Below, in pieces: positions 56,450 to 64,000 of a stretch of 64,000 nucleotides of DNA. The stretch comes from Pseudomonas paraeruginosa PA7 (GTDB lineage: Bacteria; Pseudomonadota; Gammaproteobacteria; Pseudomonadales; Pseudomonadaceae). A program made the position numbers and the translations under genes. The notes beneath the pieces are model-generated. The model was given only the letters and a program-made list of their open reading frames with translations. It did not search any database and was not told where the DNA came from. The stretch covers positions 6,254,501-6,318,500 of the forward strand of contig NC_009656.1 of the NCBI RefSeq assembly GCF_000017205.1, given 5' to 3'. Every line of letters begins with the position of its first letter. Within the stretch, counting starts at the first letter, position 1.

Positions 56450-57727
56450 CTAGGCGTAAACCGGCCAGCGCTCGACGATCCGCCCGCCGCGCAGCGCCAG
56501 CAGGTCGCCGAACTGTAGCAGCACCGACTCGCTCTGGGTCGGCCGCAGGAAGACCTGGTCGTCCACCGCCAGGCCCACCGCCGGCGAGCCATTGACCATC
56601 TCCTGGTTCGAGCTGCGCCCGTAGATGCCGTTGCTGCGCAACCCCGCGGGCGAGGCGAAGTCGGCCATCCAGTTGCCGCCGTAGATGAAGAAGGTGCCGC
56701 GCTGGTTCGGGTCCCACCAGGAAAACAGCCGCGACTTGCCGTCCAGCGCCGGGATCTGCACCGCGCCGGTGCTCTTGAGGACCGGCGTGGCGATGTAGGC
56801 GGCCGGCACGTGCTCGGCCAGGGACGGCAGGTCGTAGTGGCTCGGCTTGAGCATGGCGGTGCCCACCGAGACCTCGCTGCTCAGCGACTCGTTCTCGTGC
56901 ATGCGATAGCTGGGGCTGCCGGCGGTATTCAGGGTCAGTTGCGGCGTCCACAGCGCGGCGAAACGCTGGCGGGCGAAGTCGACATGGCCCTGGTAGAGCG
57001 CCATGACCCTGGCGAACAGTTCCTCGGGCGAGCCGAGGATGCCCGGCACGCCCATCCCGACGAAGGGGTCGTAGCCCATGAAGCCGGCGAACTCCAGGTG
57101 CTGCGGATGCGCCGCGATCAGCGCCAGCAATTCGCCCAGCCCGGCCTGGTCGGCCACTCCGCCACGGTGCAGGCCGACATCCAGCTCGATGTTGATGCGC
57201 ATCCGCGTGCCCAGCCCCTGGGCCAGCGCCAGGTACTGCCGCAGGCGCTGCGGCGTGTCGACCAGCCATTGCAGTTGCCGGGCCGGATCGAACGAGCCCT
57301 TGTGCTCGCGGTAGAACAGCTCCGCCGAACGCACCGGCAGCGGCTTGCCCAGCAGGATGTCGGCATCCGGGAAGACGACCGCGTCATGGTTGAGGAACGG
57401 CTGGTGGAAGGACATCAGCCGGCGCGTCCCGGCACGCTTGCCGATGTATTCCAGCAGGCCCGGCGCGGGCAGCGATTTCTCCACCAGGCGCAACTGCTTG
57501 CCGCCACGACGGACCGAGCGCATCACCACGTCGATGTTGTGGTCCAGCCGGTCGAGGTCGATGAGCATTACCGGGCACATCGGCCCGTTGGCCTTCAGCT
57601 CGCGGTTCAGCGCGCGGAAATAGTCGTCGTACGGCCCGCCGCGGTCGGCGGGGCGCAGCCAGGCGGCGGTACCGGCCAGCAGCGCGCCGGCACCGAGGCC
57701 GGCGAACATGAACTTGCGTCGATTCAC
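56450..57727 (-). CDS. sphD: Alanine racemase/threonine aldolase-like protein with Tat signal (SphD)
   Basis: 425 residues. The N-terminus NRRKFMFAGLGAGALLAGTA is a Tat-type signal peptide, so a folded, cofactor-loaded protein is exported. The main part is a DSD1/alanine-racemase-like PLP barrel. RLVEKSLPAPGLLEYIGK gives the candidate PLP Lys, and MRINIELDVGLHRGG is typical of D-threonine aldolase and D-serine dehydratase. A periplasmic PLP enzyme acting on a sphingoid amino-alcohol fits the known sphBCD role in sphingosine metabolism. Third gene of the operon, 13 bases after sphC. Corresponds to PA5326. Confidence 0.88.
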   Translation of the reverse strand: MNRRKFMFAGLGAGALLAGTAAWLRPADRGGPYDDYFRALNRELKANGPMCPVMLIDLDRLDHNIDVVMRSVRRGGKQLRLVEKSLPAPGLLEYIGKRAGTRRLMSFHQPFLNHDAVVFPDADILLGKPLPVRSAELFYREHKGSFDPARQLQWLVDTPQRLRQYLALAQGLGTRMRINIELDVGLHRGGVADQAGLGELLALIAAHPQHLEFAGFMGYDPFVGMGVPGILGSPEELFARVMALYQGHVDFARQRFAALWTPQLTLNTAGSPSYRMHENESLSSEVSVGTAMLKPSHYDLPSLAEHVPAAYIATPVLKSTGAVQIPALDGKSRLFSWWDPNQRGTFFIYGGNWMADFASPAGLRSNGIYGRSSNQEMVNGSPAVGLAVDDQVFLRPTQSESVLLQFGDLLALRGGRIVERWPVYA

Positions 57728-57740
57728 GGCGTCGCTCCTT

Positions 57741-59135
57741 TCAGGTCACGCCCAGGATGGAAGAGAGGTGCGCATTGAGAAACTTGCCGTCCGGGTCCAG
57801 CGCCTGGCGCACCTCGGCGAACTCCCGCCAGCGCGGGTAGAGCGTCTGCAACTGGCGCGCGTTGAGGCCATGCAGCTTGCCCCAGTGCGGTCGCCCGGCG
57901 TACTTCCAGAAGATCGGCTCCACCGCGGCGAAGAAGTTGTGATGGTCCATGCTGTAGTGCTGGTGCACGGAAATGGAACAGCTGTCGCGGCCCTCGAACA
58001 TGCTCAGGGGGATGTCGTCGGCCTTCACGTAGCGGTACTCGATGGGGAACCAGGTACGCAGGTCCTTGCCGCGGATCAGCGCGAGGATCTCGCGCAGGCA
58101 GGCCGGGCCGTGCTCGGCGGGCACCGAATACTCCATCTCGTTGAAGCGCACGTTGCGCACATTGGCGTAGACCGCGTAGGAGTCGTCGACCCGCTCGTCG
58201 AAACGGGCGAAATGGCGCAGGCTGTTGAGCAGGGTGCGGCGGGTCTCGGGGAAGTCGCTGACGTACTTGTCGAGCCCCTCGATGAGGCTGACGAACTGGT
58301 TGCCGCCCTCCTCCTCCGGGTCCGGCGGCGGGGTCTTCGGCTCCTCGGTCTCGTTGAGGGCGATCGACAGGGCATAGTCGGAATGGGTGACCACCAGCAT
58401 CTCCCAATGCTGGTTCTCGCGGGTGTTCTTCTCCACGTCCTCCAGCAGCTCCTCGGTCCTGGCGATCCACTGCCGCTCGCGCAGGCGATAGGCCGCGCGG
58501 TTCTGCAGGCGCACCCGGGTCACCACGCCCAGCGCGCCGAGGGAGACCCGCGCGGCGTCGAACACCTCGGGGTGGCGCGCGGCGTCGCAGTCGAACACCT
58601 CGCCGCTGGCGCTGACCAGCTGCAGGCCGCGGACCTGGGCGGAATAGGAACCGAAGCCGACCCCGGTGCCGTGGGTCGAGGTGGCGATGGCGCCGGCCAG
58701 GGTCTGGTAGTCGATATCGGCCATGTTCACCAGCGCCTGGCCGATCTCCTTGAGCGGCGCGCCCATCTGCGACATCGGCGTACCGCCGCCGAACTCGGCC
58801 TGCAGGGTGTCGCCGTCGTGACCGAGCAGGCCGCTGAAGTAGGCCAGGGACAGCAGGGTGCCATCGGTCGGCACCAGCGCGCTGAAGGAGTGGCCGGAAC
58901 CCACGGGGCGGATTTTCCCGGGAGCCTCGCGGATCACCCGGAGCAGTTCGTCGAGGTCCTTCGGCGCTTCCCGCGCAAGGGGCAGGCAGCTTTGCGCGCC
59001 GGACCAGTTGCGCCAGGGAATCAGGCGCGGCGCCCGAAGCAGTTCGGCCAACGCGGGATTGCCCGCCAGGGCGGCGAAGGCGCCGAGCGCCCCCGCCCGC
59101 TGCAGGAGCTGGCGTCGTGACAGGTGGCTTGGCAT
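57741..59135 (-). CDS. sphC: FAD-linked oxidoreductase of the aldonolactone oxidase family (SphC)
   Basis: 464 residues from the ATG at 59135; the frame runs on upstream only as a shadow of sphB. Tat signal SRRQLLQRAGALGAFAALAG. The FAD PCMH domain has KIRPVGSGHSFSALVPTDG and GAIATSTHGTGVGFGSY, and the ALO-type C-terminal domain ends HWGKLHGLNARQL. VAO-type flavoenzymes of this group oxidise hydroxyl groups. With the cytochrome SphB encoded just upstream, electrons probably go to the respiratory chain rather than oxygen. Sphingosine or a derivative as substrate is inferred from the regulon. Corresponds to PA5327. Confidence 0.9.
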   Translation of the reverse strand: MPSHLSRRQLLQRAGALGAFAALAGNPALAELLRAPRLIPWRNWSGAQSCLPLAREAPKDLDELLRVIREAPGKIRPVGSGHSFSALVPTDGTLLSLAYFSGLLGHDGDTLQAEFGGGTPMSQMGAPLKEIGQALVNMADIDYQTLAGAIATSTHGTGVGFGSYSAQVRGLQLVSASGEVFDCDAARHPEVFDAARVSLGALGVVTRVRLQNRAAYRLRERQWIARTEELLEDVEKNTRENQHWEMLVVTHSDYALSIALNETEEPKTPPPDPEEEGGNQFVSLIEGLDKYVSDFPETRRTLLNSLRHFARFDERVDDSYAVYANVRNVRFNEMEYSVPAEHGPACLREILALIRGKDLRTWFPIEYRYVKADDIPLSMFEGRDSCSISVHQHYSMDHHNFFAAVEPIFWKYAGRPHWGKLHGLNARQLQTLYPRWREFAEVRQALDPDGKFLNAHLSSILGVT

Positions 59136-59146
59136 GCCGGTACCTC

Positions 59147-59530
59147 TTATCGGTCTTGTGCGGCGGACATGAATTCGATCAACGCGCGGAACTGCTCTTC
59201 CGAGCACTGCATGCACATGCCCATGGGCGGCATGCCCTTGTAGCCGTTGATGCTGTGGTCCAGCAGGGTGTCCATGCCCTGCGCCAGGCGCGGCGCCCAG
59301 GCCGCGGCGGCGCCGGTCAGCGGCGCGCCGGAAGCCGGATCGGCGTGGCAGAGCTTGCAACTGGCGGAATAGACCTGCGCCAGCGCGGCGTCGGCGGGGA
59401 CACGCTGGACGTCGGCGGCCGGAGGCGGCTCCGCCGAATCCCCGCAGGCGGCCAGCGCCAGGCACAACGGCAGCAGCCCCAGGTGGCGCAGGCGTGGAAG
59501 ACTCGACCCGGGGCGGGACGTGGACGGCAT
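59147..59530 (-). CDS. sphB: Cytochrome c5-like lipoprotein SphB
   Basis: 127 residues from the ATG at 59530. Lipoprotein signal with lipobox LALAAC, then a monohaem cytochrome domain with CKLCHA and Met ligand in YKGMPPMG. A second Cys pair (CMQC) near the C-terminus matches cytochrome c5 and the CycB protein at 29 kb. It is the likely electron acceptor for SphC, tethered to the membrane by its lipid. First gene of the sphBCD operon, 11 bases before sphC. Corresponds to PA5328. Confidence 0.9.
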   Translation of the reverse strand: MPSTSRPGSSLPRLRHLGLLPLCLALAACGDSAEPPPAADVQRVPADAALAQVYSASCKLCHADPASGAPLTGAAAAWAPRLAQGMDTLLDHSINGYKGMPPMGMCMQCSEEQFRALIEFMSAAQDR

Positions 59531-59702
59531 GGTGTTCCTCTCTCGTGGCGCAGCGCGTGCGTTGCTGTCGGGCAACAGTAAGGCGGCGGCGGGTGGAGGA
59601 TGAGGGCAATGCGGGCCAGCGACGGGGGGTTCTGCGGCCAGCCCTTTTCCACAGGCCGGCGGCGGTCTAGAGTCGAGGTTCCAGCGGCGCCGAGGAACCG
59701 GC

Positions 59703-60167
59703 ATGAGCGACACGATACAGAGGCGGCACTTCACCTTCTTCCATGCCCTGCGGGTCCGCTGGGCGGAAGTCGATCCCCAGGGAATCGTCTTCAACGGCAA
59801 CTACCTGACCTATCTCGACGTCGCCATCACCGAGTACTACCGCCAGCTCGGCATGACCTACCCGGCCGACCTGCTGCGCGGCGGCGGCGACCTGTTCGCG
59901 CTGAAGAGCTCCCTGGAGTACCGCGCGCCGGCGCATTTCGACGACTGGCTGGAGATCGGCACCCGGGTGGCGCGGCTGGGGCGCAGCAGCCTGGTCTTCG
60001 AGCTGGGCATCTGGCGCGACGAGCAGTTGCTGACCATCGGCGAGCTGGTCTACGTCCATGCGGATGCGCGCGAGCGACGGAGCCGGCCCCTGCCGGACTG
60101 GCTGCGCGAGAAGATCAGGGTGTTCGAGCGGCAGGCCCCAGAGGAATCAGGGGCTCGTACCGAGTAG
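59703..60167 (+). CDS. Acyl-CoA thioesterase (hotdog fold, YbgC/4HBT-like)
   Basis: 154 residues beginning with HALRVRWAEVDPQGIVFNGNY, the signature of the 4-hydroxybenzoyl-CoA thioesterase group, with the catalytic Asp in EVDPQGIVF. It should hydrolyse acyl-CoA thioesters; the preferred acyl chain is not evident. It is divergent from sphB and may share its control region, though no shared site was seen. Its 3' end overlaps the next, convergent gene by 21 bases. Corresponds to PA5329. Confidence 0.87.
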   Translation: MSDTIQRRHFTFFHALRVRWAEVDPQGIVFNGNYLTYLDVAITEYYRQLGMTYPADLLRGGGDLFALKSSLEYRAPAHFDDWLEIGTRVARLGRSSLVFELGIWRDEQLLTIGELVYVHADARERRSRPLPDWLREKIRVFERQAPEESGARTE

Positions 60168-60764
60168 CTGGGACAGCCGCGCGCGGTCGGCGGCATAGGT
60201 CTTTTCCGCGTCCTGGCGAGCTTTCTGGAAGCGATCGAGCTCGCCTTGCAGGCGCGCTTCCTCCTGCCTGAGGTCATCCAGCTGGTCCACCAGGCCCTGC
60301 GCCACCGGACGGCCGGCGCGCTCCTGGCTGGCCGCCTGGCCCTGCAGGTTGGCCTGTTGCAGCTTGAGCGACTGGAGGTTGCCGCGCGCCACGCTGCTCA
60401 ATCCATCCAGTTCGGCCAGCCGGCGCTCACGGGCGCGGTCGACGTCCTCGACGCTGGAGTAAAGGCGCAGCAACTGCGCATCGGAACTGGCCTGGGCCTG
60501 GGCCGCCTTGCGCTGCCGCAGCTCCTCGGCGGTCGGCGCCGGCGGTACGGTGCGGATCACCCGGCCCTGGTCGTTGAGCACCTGGTAGCCCTTGCCGATG
60601 TACTGCGGCGGCACACCCTGGCGGTCGAGCACCACCACGCCCTTGTCGTTGACGTAGCGGTACAGCTCCACCGCCCCGCCCGGCGCCGCCTGGACGCCGA
60701 AGGAAAGCCCCTGGAGCGCCAGCCCCAGGGCCACCAGACAACGCACTACATCCTGTCCGACCAT
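60147..60764 (-). CDS. Exported DUF4124-type protein with C-terminal coiled coil
   Basis: 205 residues. Signal peptide about 1-27 (LVALGLALQGLSFGVQA), then a DUF4124 domain of roughly 50 residues (VELYRYVNDKGVVVLDRQG), then a long charged coiled coil (about 80-200) of Gln/Arg/Glu heptads. DUF4124 is a small beta domain common in proteobacterial envelope proteins of unknown role; the coiled coil could mediate dimerisation or cell-wall contacts. It lies just downstream of pyrE on the same strand (20-base gap), so co-transcription is likely. Corresponds to PA5330. Confidence 0.84.
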   Translation of the reverse strand: MVGQDVVRCLVALGLALQGLSFGVQAAPGGAVELYRYVNDKGVVVLDRQGVPPQYIGKGYQVLNDQGRVIRTVPPAPTAEELRQRKAAQAQASSDAQLLRLYSSVEDVDRARERRLAELDGLSSVARGNLQSLKLQQANLQGQAASQERAGRPVAQGLVDQLDDLRQEEARLQGELDRFQKARQDAEKTYAADRARLSQLLGTSP

Positions 60765-60784
60765 GCCAGTCCCTTGTGAAAGGT

Positions 60785-61426
60785 TCAGATACCGTATTGG
60801 GCGCGATAGGCCTCTACCGCCGGCAGATGCTTCTTCAGTTCAGCATCTCCGGCAAGATATTCCAGCACCTGCTCCAGGGACACGATGCTCACCACCGGCA
60901 TGCCGAAGTCGCGCTCGACTTCCTGGATCGCCGACAGTTCGCCCTTGCCGCGCTCCTGGCGGTTCAGCGCGATCAGCACGCCCGCCGCCCTGGCGCCCTG
61001 GGCGTCGATGATCTGCATCACTTCGCGGATCGCGGTGCCGGCGGTAATCACGTCGTCGATGATCAGCACCCGGCCGCTCAGCGGCGCGCCGACCAGCGTG
61101 CCGCCTTCGCCGTGGTCCTTGGCTTCCTTGCGGTTGAAGCACCAGGGCAGGTCGCGCCGGTGCTGCTCGGCGAGGGCCACCGCGGTGGTGGCGGCCAGGG
61201 GAATGCCCTTGTAGGCCGGGCCGAACAGCACGTCGAAGTCGATACCGCTGTCGATCACCGCCTCGGCGTAGAAGCGCCCCAGGCGGGCCAGCGCCAGGCC
61301 GCTGTCGAACAGGCCGGCATTGAAGAAATAGGGGCTGGTGCGCCCGGACTTGAGGGTGAACTCACCGAAGCGCAGAACCCCGCGCTCGATGGCGAAACGA
61401 ATGAAATCGCGCTGATACGCCTGCAT
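60785..61426 (-). CDS. pyrE: Orotate phosphoribosyltransferase
   Basis: 213 residues from the ATG at 61426. It converts orotate plus PRPP to OMP in pyrimidine synthesis. PRPP-binding motif [13 protein letters not shown] near residue 119, the catalytic loop Lys in [13 protein letters not shown], and an N-terminal [14 protein letters not shown] that binds orotate. It is divergent from crc, the conserved pseudomonad arrangement. Corresponds to PA5331. Confidence 0.97.
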   Translation of the reverse strand: MQAYQRDFIRFAIERGVLRFGEFTLKSGRTSPYFFNAGLFDSGLALARLGRFYAEAVIDSGIDFDVLFGPAYKGIPLAATTAVALAEQHRRDLPWCFNRKEAKDHGEGGTLVGAPLSGRVLIIDDVITAGTAIREVMQIIDAQGARAAGVLIALNRQERGKGELSAIQEVERDFGMPVVSIVSLEQVLEYLAGDAELKKHLPAVEAYRAQYGI

Positions 61427-61449
61427 GAATGACACCAAGCCGCATGAAT

Positions 61450-61479
61450 TTAGCTAAACCGTTTGAGCTCGGGTATCAT
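61450..61479 (+). promoter_or_regulatory. crc: Candidate crc promoter
   Basis: TTAGCT (61450-61455) and TATCAT (61474-61479) are separated by 18 bases and lie 28 bases before the crc ATG. The -10 is good, the -35 weak; assignment is by eye only. Confidence 0.35.
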
Positions 61480-61506
61480 ACACGCACGTGATTTTGGGGG
61501 CCATTT

Positions 61507-62286
61507 ATGCGGATCATCAGTGTGAACGTGAATGGTATTCAGGCTGCGGCCGAGCGCGGTTTGCTCAGTTGGCTGCAAGCACAGAATGCCGACGTGATCT
61601 GCTTGCAGGACACCCGAGCCTCCGCCTTCGATCTGGATGACCCGTCCTTCCAACTGGACGGCTACTTCCTTTATGCCTGCGATGCCGAGCTACCCGAACA
61701 GGGCGGTGTCGCACTCTACAGCCGTTTGCAGCCCAAAGCTGTGATCAGCGGCTTAGGTTTCGAAACGGCCGATCGTTACGGGCGCTACCTGCAAGCCGAC
61801 TTCGACAAGGTGAGTATCGCCACCCTGCTGCTGCCTTCCGGGCAGAGCGGAGACGAGAGCTTGAACCAGAAATTCAAGTTCATGGACGATTTCACCCATT
61901 ACTTGAGCAAGCAGCGCCGCAAGCGCCGCGAATACATCTACTGCGGCTCGCTGTACGTCGCCCACCAGAAGCTCGACGTGAAGAACTGGCGCGAGTGCCA
62001 GCAGATGCCGGGCTTCCTCGCGCCCGAACGCGCCTGGCTGGACGAAGTGTTCGGCAACCTCGGCTATGCCGACGCCCTGCGCGAAGTCAGCCGCGAAGGC
62101 GACCAGTTCAGCTGGTGGCCGGACAGCGAACAGGCCGAGATGCTCAACCTCGGCTGGCGCTTCGACTACCAGGTGCTGACCCCCGGTCTGCGCCGCTTCG
62201 TGCGCAACGCCAAGCTGCCGCGCCAGCCGCGCTTCTCCCAGCATGCGCCGCTGATCGTCGACTACGACTGGCAGCTGAGCATCTGA
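61507..62286 (+). CDS. crc: Catabolite repression control protein Crc
   Basis: 259 residues. The fold is that of exonuclease III/EEP phosphatases (opening RIISVNVNGIQAAAERG, then VICLQDTRAS), but key catalytic residues are replaced, as known for Crc, which has no nuclease activity. Crc stabilises Hfq on A-rich target mRNAs to repress use of less preferred carbon sources; the small RNA CrcZ, which sequesters Hfq and relieves the repression, is encoded elsewhere. Many Crc/Hfq targets are amino-acid and polyamine catabolic genes like those in this window. Ends with a strong terminator. Corresponds to PA5332. Confidence 0.97.
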   Translation: MRIISVNVNGIQAAAERGLLSWLQAQNADVICLQDTRASAFDLDDPSFQLDGYFLYACDAELPEQGGVALYSRLQPKAVISGLGFETADRYGRYLQADFDKVSIATLLLPSGQSGDESLNQKFKFMDDFTHYLSKQRRKRREYIYCGSLYVAHQKLDVKNWRECQQMPGFLAPERAWLDEVFGNLGYADALREVSREGDQFSWWPDSEQAEMLNLGWRFDYQVLTPGLRRFVRNAKLPRQPRFSQHAPLIVDYDWQLSI

Positions 62287-62303
62287 GGCTCGCTCCAGGT
62301 ACG

Positions 62304-62331
62304 AAAAAGCCGGCGCATGCGCCGGCTTTTC
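62304..62331. terminator. Bidirectional terminator between crc and the DUF4870 gene
   Basis: AAAAAGCCGGCGCATGCGCCGGCTTTT-type symmetry: a GCCGGCGC stem with a short loop flanked by A and T runs, between convergent stops, serving both genes. Confidence 0.88.
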
Positions 62332-62346
62332 TATTTTCCGTGCAGC

Positions 62347-62718
62347 CTACTTGATCAGCCGCAGGCAGAACGGATAGCGATAGGCCTTGCCTTCGTTGGC
62401 CTTGATTCCGGCGATGATGGTCAGCACCAGCGCCGCCAGGCAGACCAGGCCGAGCAGGAAGAAACCGATCACCACCAGCATCAGCAGGAAGCTGACGAAC
62501 ATCGCCAGCGCCACGGTGATCTGGAAGTTCAGCGCTTCCTTGCCCTGGGCGTCGACGAACGGATCGCTCTCGCGCTTGAGTTGCCAGACGATCAGCGGCC
62601 CGAGCAGGCTGCCGAAGGGAAACACCAGGCCGATGAACGCCGCGAAATGGCAGAACATCGCCCATTGCCGGGCTTCCTGGCCGGGGCTCGCAGCGACCTC
62701 TTCGGATACCTCGTTCAT
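62347..62718 (-). CDS. DUF4870 small membrane protein
   Basis: 123 residues from the ATG at 62718 (AAGGAG eight bases upstream). DUF4870 pattern: RQWAMFCHFAAFIGLVFPFG, then a TM pair around QGKEALNFQITVA and a C-terminal pair. Four membrane segments, no catalytic motif; function unknown across the family. Encoded 44 bases downstream of rph on the same strand, so probably co-transcribed. Corresponds to PA5333. Confidence 0.9.
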   Translation of the reverse strand: MNEVSEEVAASPGQEARQWAMFCHFAAFIGLVFPFGSLLGPLIVWQLKRESDPFVDAQGKEALNFQITVALAMFVSFLLMLVVIGFFLLGLVCLAALVLTIIAGIKANEGKAYRYPFCLRLIK

Positions 62719-62762
62719 GTTGCGCTCCTTCTTCAAGGGCCCGGCGGGCGCCGGGCGTCCGC

Positions 62763-63482
62763 TCATTCGGCCAGCGCGGCGCGCTGGAGTTCGAACAGCT
62801 CCTGCATGCCCTGCTGGGCCAGTTCGAGCATGGCGTTCAGCTCGGCGGGACGGAACGGCGCGCCTTCGGCGGTGCCCTGCACCTCGATGAAGCCGCCGGA
62901 ATCGGTCATCACCACGTTCAGGTCGGTTTCCGCGGCGGAGTCCTCCAGGTAGTCCAGGTCGAGTACCGGCACGCCCTGGTAGATGCCCACGGAGACCGCG
63001 GCGACCATCTGCTTGAGCGGGTTGCCCTTGAGCGCGCCGCGCTTCTTCAGCACCGCCAGGGCATCGATCAGCGCCACGGTGGCGCCGGTGATCGAGGCGG
63101 TGCGGGTGCCGCCGTCGGCCTGGATCACGTCGCAGTCGATGTACAGGGTATTCTCGCCGAGCTTGCTCAGGTCCAGCGCCGCGCGCAGGGAGCGACCGAT
63201 CAGGCGCTGGATTTCCAGAGTGCGGCCGCCCTGCTTGCCGCGACTGGCCTCGCGCTGGTTACGTTCACCGGTCGAGCGCGGCAGCATGCCGTACTCGGCG
63301 GTCAGCCAACCCTGGCCCTGGCCCTTGAGGAAACGCGGCACCCCGGACTCGGCGCTGACGGTGCAGATCACCTTGGTATCGCCGAACTCGACCAGCACCG
63401 AACCCTCGGCGTGCTTGGTGTAATGGCGGGTGATGCGGATCGGGCGCAGCTGGTCGGCGGCACGGCCACTGGGACGATTCAT
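62763..63482 (-). CDS. rph: Ribonuclease PH
   Basis: The 239-residue phosphorolytic 3'-5' exoribonuclease trims tRNA precursors. Conserved features: [13 protein letters not shown] at the start, [39 protein letters not shown] with the active-site Arg cluster, and [17 protein letters not shown] with the catalytic Asp. Full length, unlike the frameshifted rph of E. coli K-12. Divergent from yicC. Corresponds to PA5334. Confidence 0.97.
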   Translation of the reverse strand: MNRPSGRAADQLRPIRITRHYTKHAEGSVLVEFGDTKVICTVSAESGVPRFLKGQGQGWLTAEYGMLPRSTGERNQREASRGKQGGRTLEIQRLIGRSLRAALDLSKLGENTLYIDCDVIQADGGTRTASITGATVALIDALAVLKKRGALKGNPLKQMVAAVSVGIYQGVPVLDLDYLEDSAAETDLNVVMTDSGGFIEVQGTAEGAPFRPAELNAMLELAQQGMQELFELQRAALAE

Positions 63483-63664
63483 CGTGGTTATCCTGTACTG
63501 AGAAAGCGGAATTGGCCGCCATTATAGAGGCCTGCCCTGGCTCTCAACCACCGTCGGCGTGCGGGCCCCGCCGGACGTGGGTTACAATGCCCGGCTCGAA
63601 TCACGGCGGGCCGCACGCGGCCGGCGCCGGACGCACTCCCCCACACGACTATCGAGGTAGACCC

Positions 63665-64000
63665 ATGGTGCACAGCATGACCGCCTTCGCCCGCGTCGAG
63701 CAGGCCGGTACCCACGGCACCCTGAGCTGGGAGTTGCGCTCGGTCAACCACCGCTACCTGGAGCCGCACCTGCGCCTGCCCGACGCCTTCCGCGACCTCG
63801 AGGGTGCCGTGCGCGAAGCGCTGCGCCAGGGCCTGTCGCGCGGCAAGGTGGAATGCACCCTGCGCTTCGCCGAGGAGACCGCCGGCAAGAGCCTGCAGGT
63901 CGACCAGGAGCGCGCCCGCCAACTGGTCGCCGCCGCCGAAGGCGTAGCCGCCCTGATCCGCCAGCCGGCGCCGCTCGATCCTCTCGCCGTGCTGGCCTGG
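63665..64000 (+). CDS. yicC: YicC-family endoribonuclease, 5' part
   Basis: The gene begins with the ATG at 63665 (VHSMTAFARVEQAG, typical YicC opening) and runs off the window after 112 codons. It has the N-terminal WELRSVNHRYLEPHLRLP and LSRGKVECTLRF regions of YicC. Family members are RNases linked to small-RNA turnover. Corresponds to PA5335. Complete proteins are about 290 residues. Confidence 0.92.
   Translation, partial: MVHSMTAFARVEQAGTHGTLSWELRSVNHRYLEPHLRLPDAFRDLEGAVREALRQGLSRGKVECTLRFAEETAGKSLQVDQERARQLVAAAEGVAALIRQPAPLDPLAVLAW

Overview
The window is chromosomal DNA from Pseudomonas aeruginosa. From 12.96 kb to the right edge, the gene order, protein lengths and high GC match the PAO1 stretch PA5290 (comM) to PA5335 (yicC) from memory. 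This includes betT, pchP, proE, rep, poxB, xpt, cycB, pauR, dadX-dadA, dadR, pauB4, pauC, rpmG-rpmB, radC, coaBC, dut, algC, argB, sphR-sphA, sphBCD, pyrE, crc and rph. No database search was possible, so PA numbers and literature names are recalled knowledge.

Positions 1-12959 are accessory DNA: the right end of a genomic island that splits comM. Only the last 154 codons of comM remain here (12960-13424); the other half should lie to the left of the window. The island starts (cut by the window edge) with two overlapping dynamin-like GTPase genes, a plausible membrane-acting phage-defence pair, the second apparently shortened at its 3' end. Positions 4147-6880 are a graveyard of recombined pieces: a broken minus-strand gene, a small zinc-ribbon protein, a secreted protein cut short, a UvrD/Rep-like helicase lacking its N-terminus, and short unrecognised ORFs. 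Positions 6951-12874 hold a visibly AT-richer, translationally coupled operon of three large tyrosine recombinases plus a 171-residue protein, reading inward from the comM junction. It is probably the integration machinery and is the most unusual feature of the window.

The core part is made of small functional clusters. At 13.5-16.6 kb are choline uptake and phosphorylcholine phosphatase genes. At 16.9-18.9 kb is an orphan fimbrial-type adhesin gene whose end overlaps a LysR regulator gene. At 29.6-44.8 kb, polyamine catabolism (pauR, pauB4, pauC, gabT2) interleaves with D/L-alanine catabolism (dadX, ridA-like gene, dadA, dadR). Between them is a YdbH-YnbE-YdbL-like envelope lipid-transport set. 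At 48-54 kb are housekeeping genes coaBC, dut, algC and argB; AlgC is encoded with a long membrane-anchored N-terminal extension. At 54.1-59.5 kb is the sphingosine-response locus: regulator sphR, outer-membrane sphA and the exported redox set sphBCD. The right end carries pyrE, crc, rph and the start of yicC.

No rRNA, tRNA, CRISPR array or insertion sequence with clear ends was seen. Several strong intrinsic-terminator hairpins are listed, including one between the ridA-like gene and dadX.
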